64,000 nt of DNA, taken from contig DATBEZ010000040.1 of assembly GCA_036558745.1 (NCBI GenBank), positions 110,765 through 174,764 of the forward strand, given 5' to 3'. Position 1 is the first letter of the stretch, and each line of letters starts with the position of its first letter. Origin of the DNA: JAMXLJ01 sp036558745 (GTDB taxonomy: Bacteria > Actinomycetota > Acidimicrobiia > IMCC26256 > JAMXLJ01). The notes below the pieces were generated by a model. The model worked only from the letters and a program-made list of their open reading frames with translations. It made no database searches and was not told the DNA's origin. Positions 1 through 8,175 of this stretch are shown piece by piece. The position numbers and the translations under genes were made by a program.

Positions 1-87
1 GCGACGCTCGGCGCCCGCACGGTCACGGTCACGAACCCGGACGGCACGGTCGCCACGAAGGCGAGCGGCATCCAGGTGACGACGTAA
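1..87 (+). CDS. C-terminal end of a secreted or surface protein with an IPT/TIG-like repeat (partial)
   Basis: The last 28 codons of a gene that enters from the left edge and stops at TAA 85-87. The tail is rich in Thr and Val with an Asn-Pro-Asp-Gly turn (TVTNPDGTVATKASG), the pattern seen at the end of IPT/TIG or other Ig-like beta-sandwich repeats. Third codon positions are almost all G or C, so the frame is credible. The rest of the protein lies outside the window, so its function cannot be given. It precedes the GH114 lipoprotein by about 50 bases in the same direction and might share its transcript. Confidence 0.45.
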   Translation, partial: ATLGARTVTVTNPDGTVATKASGIQVTT

Positions 88-139
88 CGCGACGACGATG
101 TCGCTCCCGCCGGCACGGGCGGGAGCGACGGAGGATCCG

Positions 140-1087
140 ATGATCGCGAGCGAACATCGTCGCGTGCTCCATCGCGTCGCGGTCCTCGTCGCAGCCCTGG
201 TCGTGCTCGCGGGGGCGTGCTCCCGAACGGAGCACACGTCTCCACCGCCCCGTCCGGGTCCGCCGTCGAGGCCGATCCCGCCGTCGAGGCCGGCGCCACC
301 GGCGACCACGAATGTCTGGACGCCGCGTCCGGGGACGACGTGGCAGTGGCAGATCACCGGCACCGTGGATACGAGCGTCTCGCCGGCGACGATGTTCGAC
401 GTCGACCTCAGCGACGCGATGCCGAGCGCGCGCACGGCGCAGGTCCCCGGGTTCGGCGCGGTGACGTGGCCGGCAGGCGTGAACGCCGGGATCATCCCGC
501 GCTTGCACGCGATGGGAAAGACCGTCATCTGCTACATGGACTCGGGCGCGTTCGAGTCGTACCGCCCCGACGCCAAGTTGTTCCCCGCGTCGGTGATCGG
601 AAGCGGGACGGGCTGGGACGGCGAGCGGTGGTTGGATCTCCGGCCTGCGGCCCGGTCACGCTTCGCGCCGATCGTCTGGTCGCGAATGGACGTCGCGCGC
701 AGCATCGGGTGCGACGGCGTCGAACCGGACCAGAACAACCCCATCGGGAACGATCCGGGGTTCCCGATCACCGTGGCCGACCAGACCTCGTGGTATCTCG
801 AGGTCGCGCGTCAAGCGCACGCGCGCCATCTCTCGGTCGGGATGAAGAACGGGATCGAGAGCATCAACCGGTCGACGGTGAGCGCGTTCGACTGGGCGCT
901 GAACGAGGAGTGCTTCCAGTACGACGAGTGCGAAGCGCTGCTGCCCTTCGTCGGCGCCGGCAAGGCGGTGTTTCAGGTCGAGTACCAAGGGGACCCGGCC
1001 ACCATTTGCCCCGTGGCGCGTCGGGACGGGTTCTCTTCCATGAAGAAGCGGCTCGAGCTCGATAGCTGGCGGCAGCCTTGCTTCTAG
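140..1087 (+). CDS. GH114-type (endo-alpha-1,4-polygalactosaminidase-like) lipoprotein
   Basis: Secreted glycoside hydrolase-like protein of 315 residues. The ATG at 140 is chosen because GGAGG lies 6-10 bases before it; an upstream in-frame ATG at 98 lacks this. Residues 1-26 form a lipoprotein signal peptide ending LAGA, with Cys27 as the lipidation residue, followed by a Pro-rich stalk to about residue 55. The rest is a TIM-barrel of the GH114/TM1410 type: FDVDLSD near the start, CYMDSGAFESYRPD, WLDLR, the acidic GCDGVEPDQNN strand, GMKNG and NEECFQYDEC. Family knowledge: GH114 members cut alpha-1,4-galactosamine polymers, and the hydrolase domain of PelA is a distant relative. The gene sits directly upstream of a PelF/PelG-like fusion, so a role in trimming or releasing that polymer is inferred. 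Confidence 0.85.
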   Translation: MIASEHRRVLHRVAVLVAALVVLAGACSRTEHTSPPPRPGPPSRPIPPSRPAPPATTNVWTPRPGTTWQWQITGTVDTSVSPATMFDVDLSDAMPSARTAQVPGFGAVTWPAGVNAGIIPRLHAMGKTVICYMDSGAFESYRPDAKLFPASVIGSGTGWDGERWLDLRPAARSRFAPIVWSRMDVARSIGCDGVEPDQNNPIGNDPGFPITVADQTSWYLEVARQAHARHLSVGMKNGIESINRSTVSAFDWALNEECFQYDECEALLPFVGAGKAVFQVEYQGDPATICPVARRDGFSSMKKRLELDSWRQPCF

Positions 1088-1417
1088 GCCAACAACAGCA
1101 GCACTGCGTTGCGTGGTGTTCACTCACAATGCACCTTGAATGGTTGAAGATCACAGTGCGTGAGTTCTACCGTGAACACGGGTGAGAGCGTCGGTGGTCG
1201 TGGGCGGGCGACCACCATTCGTGGCGCGGAGGACCGCCGGCACACGGGCGATCACTGGGGCAGGGTCGGGGCGGACACCAGCCGTCCCGTTGGGACTGGG
1301 TTCGGTCAGCCGAAGCCTATGGCCGCGCGCGCATTCAGCCGAATGCGTTGGCCGCGTCCGCGTTCCGAATCTGCCTCGTCGAACACCCCACTGCCAGGTC
1401 AATGAGGCGACGGAGCA
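1088..1417 (+). promoter_or_regulatory. 330-base gap with four tandem small hairpins before the PelF/PelG-like gene
   Basis: No convincing gene. The stretch contains perfect inverted repeats in series: 1193-1200/1209-1216 (8 bp, 8-base loop), 1284-1288/1292-1296 (5 bp), 1301-1305/1310-1314 (5 bp) and 1330-1336/1341-1347 (7 bp, 4-base loop). A more distant 8-bp pair lies at 1116-1123/1172-1179. The first hairpin could terminate the GH114 transcript; the rest could be a structured leader of the gene at 1418. A weak ribosome site (GACGGAG) lies just before 1418. No known riboswitch fold is recognised. Confidence 0.4.
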
Positions 1418-4400
1418 ATGGTGTATAGCGCTGACAGCTGGGAGCCCCAACTCCAGCTTGCACGCGCGCCCGAAGATCTGGTGCAGACCGCCCCGGTCGC
1501 GGTCCTCGATCAGGTCCGCGTGCTCCTCGTCACCGAGTCGACGTACCCGTACTATTGGGGCGGGGTGAGCACGTGGTGCGACCGCCTCGTGCACGACGTG
1601 CGCGACGCTCGGTTCAGCGTCTTCACGATCGTGCCCGACTCGCGTCTACTGCCGCTGTTCCCCTTCCCGAGCAACGTGGACGAGATCCGCACGGTGCCCA
1701 TCTGGGGTGTGCGGGACACGCACGAATGGCGTCGTGACATTGGGCTCCGCGAGCTGCGCCGTCGTCGTCGCGCGACCGAGGACTCGTTGCGCGAGACGTT
1801 CATTCCGGCATTGGCGGAGCTGATCCAGTGCCTCGTCGCGCCCGAAGGGGATCCGCTTCGACTGGCGGCGGCGTTCCACGCGATCTACCGCTGCGCGTGC
1901 GCCGCCGACTTCGACAGCGCGATCCGGTCGCGCGAGGTGACGACCGCGATCATCGAGCTCGCGCAGGCGGCGTTCCCACTTCTCGCCGCGCAGCATGGCT
2001 ATCCCGAGATGCCGCTGCAACTGGCGGAGCTCACGCGCGCGGTGCAGCTGCTGAGCGGATGGTTGTCGCCGCTCGCCGAGGAGCTTCCCGCGTGCGACGT
2101 CGTGCACGCGACGATGGCCGGGATCTCGGGTGTCATCGGCGTCGTCGCGAAGGTCGACCAGGGAGCCGGCTTCCTGCTCACCGAGCACGGCGTGTACCTG
2201 CGCGAGCGGTACCTTGCCGAGTCGTCGACGGGCGACAGCCTCTTCCTCAAGCTGCTCAGCCTTCGGTTCGCGCGCCGGACGACCGAGATGGCGTACCACT
2301 TCGCGGATCTCGTCTCGCCCTGCTGCGACTACAACCAACGGTGGGAGCTGCGCAACGGCGTGACGCCGGACAAGCTCCAGACGATCTACTACGGCATCGA
2401 TGGCGAGGCGTTCCAGCCCGCGCCGAAGCCCGAGCTGCTGCAGGACGTCCCGGTCGTCGTGTGGGCGGGGCGCATCAACCCGCTCAAGGATGTCGAGACG
2501 CTTCTGCGCGCGGCTGCGGTGGTACATACCCAGCGACCCGACGTGCGGTTCCGCCTGCACGGCAGCCCGCCGGCGGAGGACGCGGCGTACTACGAGGAGT
2601 GCCTCGCGCTGCGCGGCGCGCTGAGCCTCGACGACACGGTCGAGTTCTGCGGCTTCTCGGACCATCCGGCGATGGCGTACAACGAGGCCGACGTCGTCGT
2701 GTTGTCCAGCATCTCGGAAGGCTTCCCGAACTCGACGCTCGAAGCCATGCTCTGCGCGAAGCCGGTCGTCGCGACGGCGGTCGGCGGTGTGCGCGAGCAG
2801 CTCGCCGACACCGGGCTCACCGTCGAGCCGCGCAACCCGGCTGCGTTGGGCGGCAGCATCCTCGAGCTCATCGAGGACCCGGACCGGGCCGTCTCGCTCG
2901 GTCGCCGCGCACGTGACCGCGCGGTCGAGGAGTTCCACCCGGAGATGGTCCGCGACGCGCACGTCGAGGTGTACCGCCGGCTCGCGCAGCACGACGAGGA
3001 GCCGGCCGGCGGGACCGGGCCCGTCAACGGTTGGCACTCCCTGTTCGCGCGCAATCCGGTCGAAGGTCGGCTCCGGAGCCTGAGCTTCGTCCGCTCGAGG
3101 ACCAGCGTCGTGGCGTCACCGGCTCCCGGGCGTGTGCTGACCGTCGCGCCCGAGCGCATGGAGGTCGTCGACGCGATCGTCTCGCGTGTCGCGAGCGCGG
3201 TCCCGTTGCCGATCGAGGCGCTCGAGGTCGCGGCGGTGCTCGAGTCCATGGGGATCACCGACCCGGTCGCGCAGCGCCTCGGTGTCGACGACACGTTTGC
3301 GCTCGCCGACATCGTCTACGCGTCGCTCCGGACGCGCGCGCCCGGCGAACCGACGCGCAATGTGCAGGCGATCCTGCCGCTCACGTCACCCGAGCCCCGG
3401 CGCGGCCGCATCCCGATCGCGGGCTTGCTGCCGCCCTTGCTCGTGCTCGCGCTCGTCCAGACGTTCGTCGGCCGTGAAGGCTGGGATGCCGCGCGCGTGC
3501 TCGCGCTGAGCCTCGGCGCGGCCGCGGCGATGCTCGTCGCCAGCACCTTCTTCCAGGGCCTGACCGGCCGGACGTCCGCATACCTGGCCCGCAACGACAA
3601 GGGCAGCGCGCTCCGGACTCTCGCGCTCGGGCTGCGCGCCAGCACGCTCGTTGCGCTCGTCACGGCGGCCGGCATCTCAGGTGTGGTTCTGCGGACGACG
3701 TGGATCGAGCGCGGTCCGGCGGTCGCGTTCATGGCGACACTCGTCGTGCTCGCCCCGCTGTGGTTCCTCGCCGCTGCGCTCGCGATGGTTCGGGCGTCGG
3801 TCTGGATCCTCGTCAGCCTGGGCGAGGGTGCGGTCGTCGCCGTCAGCGCCGACCGATGGTTGAGCGGCAACGTGTCGTGGCACCTGGGCGGCGCGTGTGC
3901 GATCGGCGGGCTGGTGAGCACGCTGATGCTCTTCATCGCGCTGCGGGTCCGCCTCGCCGAGCGTGACGGCAACAAGCGCGGGCCGGTGCACCTGCCGTCG
4001 CTGCGCTTCATGGTCCACGAGGCCGCGGCCTACGGCGCGCAGGGCGCGTTGCTGCTCGTGCTCGTGCTCCTGCCGTACTTCCTCGGCTGGATCGGCACGC
4101 GGAACCTCGGCGCGCACTGGCTCGACGCGTTCGCAGGCGTGCAGCGCGGGCTCACACTGGCGATGGTTCCGGCGCTCCTCGCGAGCGTCATGACGGAGCG
4201 CACGGTGTTGCGCGCATGGCGACGCGCGTGGACGCTCCAGGAGCTGAGCGGCCTCACAGCCGTCGAGGGCTTCGCGGGCGGGATGACCGCGTACTGCCGT
4301 CGGGAGCGGCGGCGTTACCTCATCGTGCTCGGCATCGTGACACTTCTCGTCGGTGCGACGGTGGTGGCGCTCGACCGCACGGGTGCGTCGATCTCGCCGC

Positions 4401-4708
4401 TGGGCTCGGCTTCGGACGGACGCACGCTCGCGGTGTTCCTCGGCGCGCTGGGCGCCTTCGCGCTCATCGGTCTCGGCCAGTTCCACGTGATGATCCTGCT
4501 CACGCTGGTCCGCCCGGGCCTCGCGGCGCGAGCCGAGCTGCTCGGGCTGCTCGTGATGGTGGGCGTGGGACTGCCGTTGGTGCTCGCCGGATACCAGTTC
4601 CTCGTCGTCGGCTGCGCGCTCGGCGGCCTGACCTTCGCGTTCGCCGCGAGCCGGGCCGCGATGGCGCTGCTGCGGAACGCACACCACTCGTTCGTTGCGG
4701 CCGTGTGA
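1418..4708 (+). CDS. PelF-like glycosyltransferase fused to a PelG-like polytopic membrane domain
   Basis: A 1096-residue protein with two recognisable halves. Residues 25-545 are a GT4 enzyme with the PelF opening (VLLVTESTYPYYWGGVSTW), the donor-binding WAGRINPLKD near residue 348 and the EGFPNSTLE (E-x7-E) motif near 434. Residues about 570-650 are a helical linker of unknown family. Residues about 665-1090 have roughly 12 hydrophobic segments and match the size and layout of PelG. In Pel systems PelF is a cytosolic transferase and PelG the inner-membrane partner; here one chain carries both. The upstream GH114 gene and the downstream sugar-nucleotide genes support a polymer-assembly role. 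Which sugar is used is unknown. The ATG at 1418 is the first plausible start; the membrane half could alternatively be called a MOP/Wzx-like flippase. Confidence 0.85.
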   Translation: MVYSADSWEPQLQLARAPEDLVQTAPVAVLDQVRVLLVTESTYPYYWGGVSTWCDRLVHDVRDARFSVFTIVPDSRLLPLFPFPSNVDEIRTVPIWGVRDTHEWRRDIGLRELRRRRRATEDSLRETFIPALAELIQCLVAPEGDPLRLAAAFHAIYRCACAADFDSAIRSREVTTAIIELAQAAFPLLAAQHGYPEMPLQLAELTRAVQLLSGWLSPLAEELPACDVVHATMAGISGVIGVVAKVDQGAGFLLTEHGVYLRERYLAESSTGDSLFLKLLSLRFARRTTEMAYHFADLVSPCCDYNQRWELRNGVTPDKLQTIYYGIDGEAFQPAPKPELLQDVPVVVWAGRINPLKDVETLLRAAAVVHTQRPDVRFRLHGSPPAEDAAYYEECLALRGALSLDDTVEFCGFSDHPAMAYNEADVVVLSSISEGFPNSTLEAMLCAKPVVATAVGGVREQLADTGLTVEPRNPAALGGSILELIEDPDRAVSLGRRARDRAVEEFHPEMVRDAHVEVYRRLAQHDEEPAGGTGPVNGWHSLFARNPVEGRLRSLSFVRSRTSVVASPAPGRVLTVAPERMEVVDAIVSRVASAVPLPIEALEVAAVLESMGITDPVAQRLGVDDTFALADIVYASLRTRAPGEPTRNVQAILPLTSPEPRRGRIPIAGLLPPLLVLALVQTFVGREGWDAARVLALSLGAAAAMLVASTFFQGLTGRTSAYLARNDKGSALRTLALGLRASTLVALVTAAGISGVVLRTTWIERGPAVAFMATLVVLAPLWFLAAALAMVRASVWILVSLGEGAVVAVSADRWLSGNVSWHLGGACAIGGLVSTLMLFIALRVRLAERDGNKRGPVHLPSLRFMVHEAAAYGAQGALLLVLVLLPYFLGWIGTRNLGAHWLDAFAGVQRGLTLAMVPALLASVMTERTVLRAWRRAWTLQELSGLTAVEGFAGGMTAYCRRERRRYLIVLGIVTLLVGATVVALDRTGASISPLGSASDGRTLAVFLGALGAFALIGLGQFHVMILLTLVRPGLAARAELLGLLVMVGVGLPLVLAGYQFLVVGCALGGLTFAFAASRAAMALLRNAHHSFVAAV

Positions 4709-4751
4709 TGGGGCGCGGCGTGAGATCCAGGGCGGAAAGGGCAGGGAACCG

Positions 4752-6224
4752 ATGACCACACTCGAAGCACGCGTCGATCACGGCGCTCCACGGGCGGTGC
4801 CGCTGGCAGCAGCGGGCGACCGCCTCCTCGACCGCATTGCGACACGACGGGCACGGGTCGCGGTCGTGGGCCTCGGCTACGTCGGGCTCCCGCTCGCGGT
4901 CGCCTTCGGCGAAGCCGGGTTCCGCGTGACCGGGCTCGACGTCGATCCGACGCGCATTGCGACGCTCAACTCGGGCGAGAGCTACATCGAGGACATCGCG
5001 AGCGAACGGGTCGCTGCGCTCACGACACGGCGTGACCGCGACAAGCGTCGGAACGGAAACGGACAGGCGAACGGGCGCAAGGCGGACCGGAACCACAATG
5101 GCAACGGTGCGTTGTGTCGCGGGTCGTTGTGGGCGACGACCGACGCCGAGGCGCTGCGCGACGTCGACGCGGTGATCATCTGCGTGCCGACGCCGCTCTC
5201 GCGGACGAAGGACCCGGACCTCTCCTACGTCGTCATCGCGGCCGACGACGTCGCGAGCCGGCTGCATCCCGGAACGCTCGTCGTGCTCGAGAGCACGACG
5301 TACCCGGGCACGACGGAGGAGGTCGTGCTGCCCCGGCTGGCAGGAACCGAGTCCGGCGGACCGCCGCGGGTCGTGGGGCGCGACTTCTTTCTCGCGTTCT
5401 CGCCCGAGCGGATCGACCCCGGACGCACCGACTACTCGGTGCACAACACGCCGAAGGTGATCGGCGGCGTGACGCCGGCGTGCCTCACGGTCGCCGAGGC
5501 GCTCTACTCCTCGGTGATCGAGCGCACGGTGCCGGTCTCGCAGCCGAAGGCGGCCGAGATGGTCAAGCTGCTCGAGAACACGTTCCGGGCCGTGAACATC
5601 GCGCTGGTCAACGAGATCGCGATCATCTGCGACCGTCTCGACGTCGACGTGTGGGAGGTCATCGAGGCTGCGAAGACGAAGCCGTTCGGCTTCGTGCCCT
5701 TCTACCCGGGGCCGGGCCTCGGTGGGCACTGCATCCCGATCGACCCGCAGTACCTGGCGTGGAAGCTGCGCACCCTCAACTACAACGCTCGGTTCATCCA
5801 GCTCGCGGAGGAGATCAACTTCGCGATGCCCACGCACGTCGTCACGAAGGTGGGTGACGCGTTGAACGTGCGGGGCAAGGCGCTCAAGGGCTCACGGGTG
5901 CTCGTGCTCGGTGCGGCGTACAAGGCCGACGTTGGCGACACGCGGGAGTCGCCCGCCGTCGACATCATCGAGCTGCTCGCGAACAAGGGCGCGGAGGTCG
6001 TCTACCACGACCCGCACGTGCCCGAGCTGGTCGTCGGCGGGTACCGGCGCACCAGCGTGAGCCTCGACCGCGACGAGCTGGCTCGGGCCGACTGCGTGCT
6101 GGTGGTCACCGCGCACCACACGTACGACTGGGAGTTCGTCGTCGCGAACAGCGAGCTCGTGGTGGACACACGGAACGCGACCCGCGAGGTGGGCAGCGTG
6201 TTGGACAACTGCGTCCGTATCTAG
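4752..6224 (+). CDS. UDP-sugar 6-dehydrogenase (WecC/WbpA/Ugd family)
   Basis: A 490-residue NAD-dependent nucleotide-sugar dehydrogenase that oxidises the C6 hydroxyl of a UDP-hexose or UDP-HexNAc to the uronate. The Rossmann motif GLGYVGLPLAVAF starts near residue 41; the middle domain contains LESTTYPGTTEE and AAEMVKLLENTFRAVN; the catalytic Cys is residue 327 in GPGLGGHCIPIDPQ; a C-terminal UDP-binding domain follows. The ATG at 4752 is preceded by AGGGAA. The sequence resembles the UDP-HexNAc branch more than plain Ugd, but I cannot separate them by eye. An unusual Asn/Gly/Arg/Lys-rich stretch at about residues 91-122 interrupts the first domain. It follows the PelF/PelG-like gene by 43 bases and precedes the epimerase, so it probably belongs to the same unit. 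Confidence 0.93.
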   Translation: MTTLEARVDHGAPRAVPLAAAGDRLLDRIATRRARVAVVGLGYVGLPLAVAFGEAGFRVTGLDVDPTRIATLNSGESYIEDIASERVAALTTRRDRDKRRNGNGQANGRKADRNHNGNGALCRGSLWATTDAEALRDVDAVIICVPTPLSRTKDPDLSYVVIAADDVASRLHPGTLVVLESTTYPGTTEEVVLPRLAGTESGGPPRVVGRDFFLAFSPERIDPGRTDYSVHNTPKVIGGVTPACLTVAEALYSSVIERTVPVSQPKAAEMVKLLENTFRAVNIALVNEIAIICDRLDVDVWEVIEAAKTKPFGFVPFYPGPGLGGHCIPIDPQYLAWKLRTLNYNARFIQLAEEINFAMPTHVVTKVGDALNVRGKALKGSRVLVLGAAYKADVGDTRESPAVDIIELLANKGAEVVYHDPHVPELVVGGYRRTSVSLDRDELARADCVLVVTAHHTYDWEFVVANSELVVDTRNATREVGSVLDNCVRI

Positions 6225-6257
6225 GGCGGCTACGGATCGAGGAGAGGGCTGAGAAGC

Positions 6258-7289
6258 ATGGACACGACGACTGGGCAGGGCGTCGGGGAATCGCGGCGGG
6301 TCGTGATCACCGGGGGGGCCGGGTTCATCGGTGGTCACATGGCGGAGTCGCTGTTGGCGCGAGGTGACGAGGTGGTCGCGATCGACAACCTCTCGACCGG
6401 GCGCGTCGACAACGTCGCCGCGGTGTTGGACCACCCGCGGTTCACGTTGGTCGAAGGAGACGTGCTGGACGGACCCGTCTTGCGCGACGTGATGCAAGAG
6501 GCGGACGTCATCATCCACCTCGCGGCGGCGGTCGGTGTGCAGCTGATCGTCGACGATCCGATGCACACCATCCGCACCAACATCCGCGGGACCGAGGTGG
6601 TGCTCGACGCGGCGGCCGAGGTCGGCGCGAAGGTGATGATCGCGTCGACGTCGGAGGTGTACGGCAAGGCGCCGGTTCCCTCCGCCGAGAACGACGACGT
6701 CGTGCTCGGCGCGACGCGCAACCACCGGTGGGCCTACGCGGCGTCGAAGATGGTCGACGAGTTCCTCGGCCTTGCGTACAACACGCAACTGGGGCTTCCC
6801 GTGGTCGTGTTCCGGCTGTTCAACACGGTCGGTCCGCGTCAGACCGGGCGGTACGGCATGGTCGTTCCGCGCTTCGTGCGGGCCGCCGTGCAGGGAGAGC
6901 CGATCCCCGTGCACGGCGACGGCCAGCAGTCGCGCTGCTTCCTGCACGCGCGTGATGCGGTCGATGCGATCATCCGTCTGTCGCATCGGCCGGAGGCGGT
7001 CGGCGAGGTCTTCAACATCGGCCAGACCGAGTCGGTCACCATCCTGGAGCTCGCCGAGCGCGTCAACGCGGCAGTGCGCGAGCGCGGCGGTCCCGGCGGA
7101 CCGATCGAGTTCGTTCCCTACGAGGAGGCGTTCGGACCGGGCTTCGAGGACATGCGGCGCCGTATGCCCGACACGACGAAGGTGCGCGAGCTGACGGGTT
7201 GGCGCGCGCAGTGCACGCTGGACGACATCCTCTCCGACGTCATCGAGCGCGAGATGCAGTTCGAGGGCGTCGTCGCTCAGGCGGGCTGA
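6258..7289 (+). CDS. NAD-dependent NDP-sugar epimerase/dehydratase (extended SDR)
   Basis: A 343-residue extended short-chain dehydrogenase acting on nucleotide sugars. The NAD motif GGAGFIG is at residues 19-25, followed by IDNLSTG; the SEVYGK strand carries the catalytic Ser/Thr region; the YAASK pair is Tyr160/Lys164; VFRLFNTVGPRQ and the substrate loop are intact. The C-terminal part (GEVFNIGQTESVTI) is typical of GalE, UDP-glucuronate decarboxylase and dTDP-glucose dehydratase relatives, and the product cannot be fixed by eye. It starts 33 bases after the dehydrogenase, with GGAGAGG ahead of the ATG. Gram-positive Pel loci often carry a GalE-like enzyme, so supply of a UDP-GalNAc or uronic-acid donor for the 1418 gene is a reasonable inference. 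Confidence 0.88.
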   Translation: MDTTTGQGVGESRRVVITGGAGFIGGHMAESLLARGDEVVAIDNLSTGRVDNVAAVLDHPRFTLVEGDVLDGPVLRDVMQEADVIIHLAAAVGVQLIVDDPMHTIRTNIRGTEVVLDAAAEVGAKVMIASTSEVYGKAPVPSAENDDVVLGATRNHRWAYAASKMVDEFLGLAYNTQLGLPVVVFRLFNTVGPRQTGRYGMVVPRFVRAAVQGEPIPVHGDGQQSRCFLHARDAVDAIIRLSHRPEAVGEVFNIGQTESVTILELAERVNAAVRERGGPGGPIEFVPYEEAFGPGFEDMRRRMPDTTKVRELTGWRAQCTLDDILSDVIEREMQFEGVVAQAG

Positions 7290-7297
7290 GCCCGCGC

Positions 7298-7987
7298 TCA
7301 TCCGCCCCGGCCGGCGAGACGCGCGGGGATCCATGCCGTGAGGACCCCGCGCAACTCGCCGGTTGCTTCGAGCAACAGGTGCCCCGCGCCCGGAAGGATC
7401 ACGACCTCGCCGTGACCGGTGAGGCCGCGCACGATCATGCTCGTCTCGGGCGGGAGGATCTCGTCGCGGTCGCCGTGCAGGAGCAGGAGCGGGGTGTCGC
7501 CGAGCTCGGACGCGTCCTCGCATCCGGCTGACTGCGTCGAGAGGGTGACGACACCGACCGCGTGCCGCCCGAGCACGATGCCGGCCTGGATCGCGACCGC
7601 ACCACCGAACGAGTGGCCCATCGTGACGAAGCGACGCCCGCCGTGCTGGTACGCGAGCTGCGCGGCGGCCGCGAGGTCCTGCACGCAACGACCGAGATCG
7701 TTCGGCTTGCGATAGCCGACGCGCAGCGTCGCGATCCCTTCCGACGCGAACGCCGTCCCGAGGTCGTGATAGAGGCCCTCGGCCGGGCCGAGCAACGAGC
7801 CCATCCCGCCGCCGCACGCGATGACGACGCGCTCGCACGGTCGCGGGCCGTGCCAGAGCACGGTGAGCAGGCCCGTCATCGTGTAGAGCTCGAGGTGGCG
7901 CAGGTCGGGACCGATCTCGACGTCCTGCAACGCGAGGGGCGCCAGGACGTCGAGCGGCGAGCGGTTCCCGCCCGCTTCCTCGCTCAT
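7298..7987 (-). CDS. Alpha/beta hydrolase, dienelactone-hydrolase-like
   Basis: A 229-residue cytoplasmic alpha/beta hydrolase with no signal peptide. The nucleophile elbow GHSFGG has Ser126, the acid is probably Asp175 in HGDRDEILPP, and the catalytic His is His203 in GAGHLL. The oxyanion region is CGGGMGS near residue 58. Substrate is unknown; the closest general class is the small serine hydrolases of the BAAT/dienelactone type. The gene converges on the epimerase gene with an 8-base gap and runs away from tRNA-Gly. GGAGGGCC precedes its ATG at 7987. It is transcribed against the glycan unit, so a link to glycan metabolism is not supported. Confidence 0.82.
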   Translation of the reverse strand: MSEEAGGNRSPLDVLAPLALQDVEIGPDLRHLELYTMTGLLTVLWHGPRPCERVVIACGGGMGSLLGPAEGLYHDLGTAFASEGIATLRVGYRKPNDLGRCVQDLAAAAQLAYQHGGRRFVTMGHSFGGAVAIQAGIVLGRHAVGVVTLSTQSAGCEDASELGDTPLLLLHGDRDEILPPETSMIVRGLTGHGEVVILPGAGHLLLEATGELRGVLTAWIPARLAGRGG

Positions 7988-8020
7988 CAGGCCCTCCTCG
8001 AAGCGTGGTCGCCCGGTTGC

Positions 8021-8026
8021 TATCCT
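8021..8026 (+). promoter_or_regulatory. Probable -10 box of the tRNA-Gly gene
   Basis: TATCCT ends 10 bases before the mature 5' end of tRNA-Gly, a suitable distance for a short 5' leader. No good -35 box is visible 17 bases upstream. Confidence 0.4.
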
Positions 8027-8036
8027 GACTCGGCAC

Positions 8037-8112
8037 GCGGACGTGGCTCAGTTGGTAGAGCACAACCTTGCCAAGGTTGGGGTCGCGGGTTCGAGTCCCG
8101 TCGTCCGCTCCA
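8037..8112 (+). tRNA. tRNA-Gly (GCC)
   Basis: A full cloverleaf can be drawn. The acceptor stem GCGGACG (8037-8043) pairs with CGTCCGC (8102-8108), the anticodon stem CAACC/GGTTG holds the loop TTGCCAA with anticodon GCC, and the T arm is GCGGG-TTCGAGT-CCCGT. The discriminator is T8109 and CCA is encoded at 8110-8112, unlike in the two tRNA-Val genes of this window. Confidence 0.97.
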
Positions 8113-8129
8113 AGGGAACGTTTTCTCCG

Positions 8130-8150
8130 GGCCCCCTTTCCGAGGGGGCC
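8130..8150. terminator. GC-rich hairpin between tRNA-Gly and a convergent gene
   Basis: A perfect 8-bp stem (8130-8137 with 8143-8150) around a 5-base loop lies in the 63-base gap between tRNA-Gly and the stop of the glycine-rich protein gene on the other strand. It has no U-tract on either side, as is common in high-GC actinobacteria, and could end both transcripts. Confidence 0.6.
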
Positions 8151-8175
8151 TGTTCGCGCCGTTGCCCTCTCGTGC

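Noticed and set aside
217..1065. Long second reading frame over the GH114 gene
   Set aside because: It is the Arg/Pro/Ala-rich shadow typical of GC-rich DNA and lacks any motif; the 140-1087 frame has a signal peptide and family motifs.
5892..8063. 723-codon minus-strand ORF
   Set aside because: It runs antisense across three well-supported genes and tRNA-Gly, and reads as Arg/His/Asp-rich noise.
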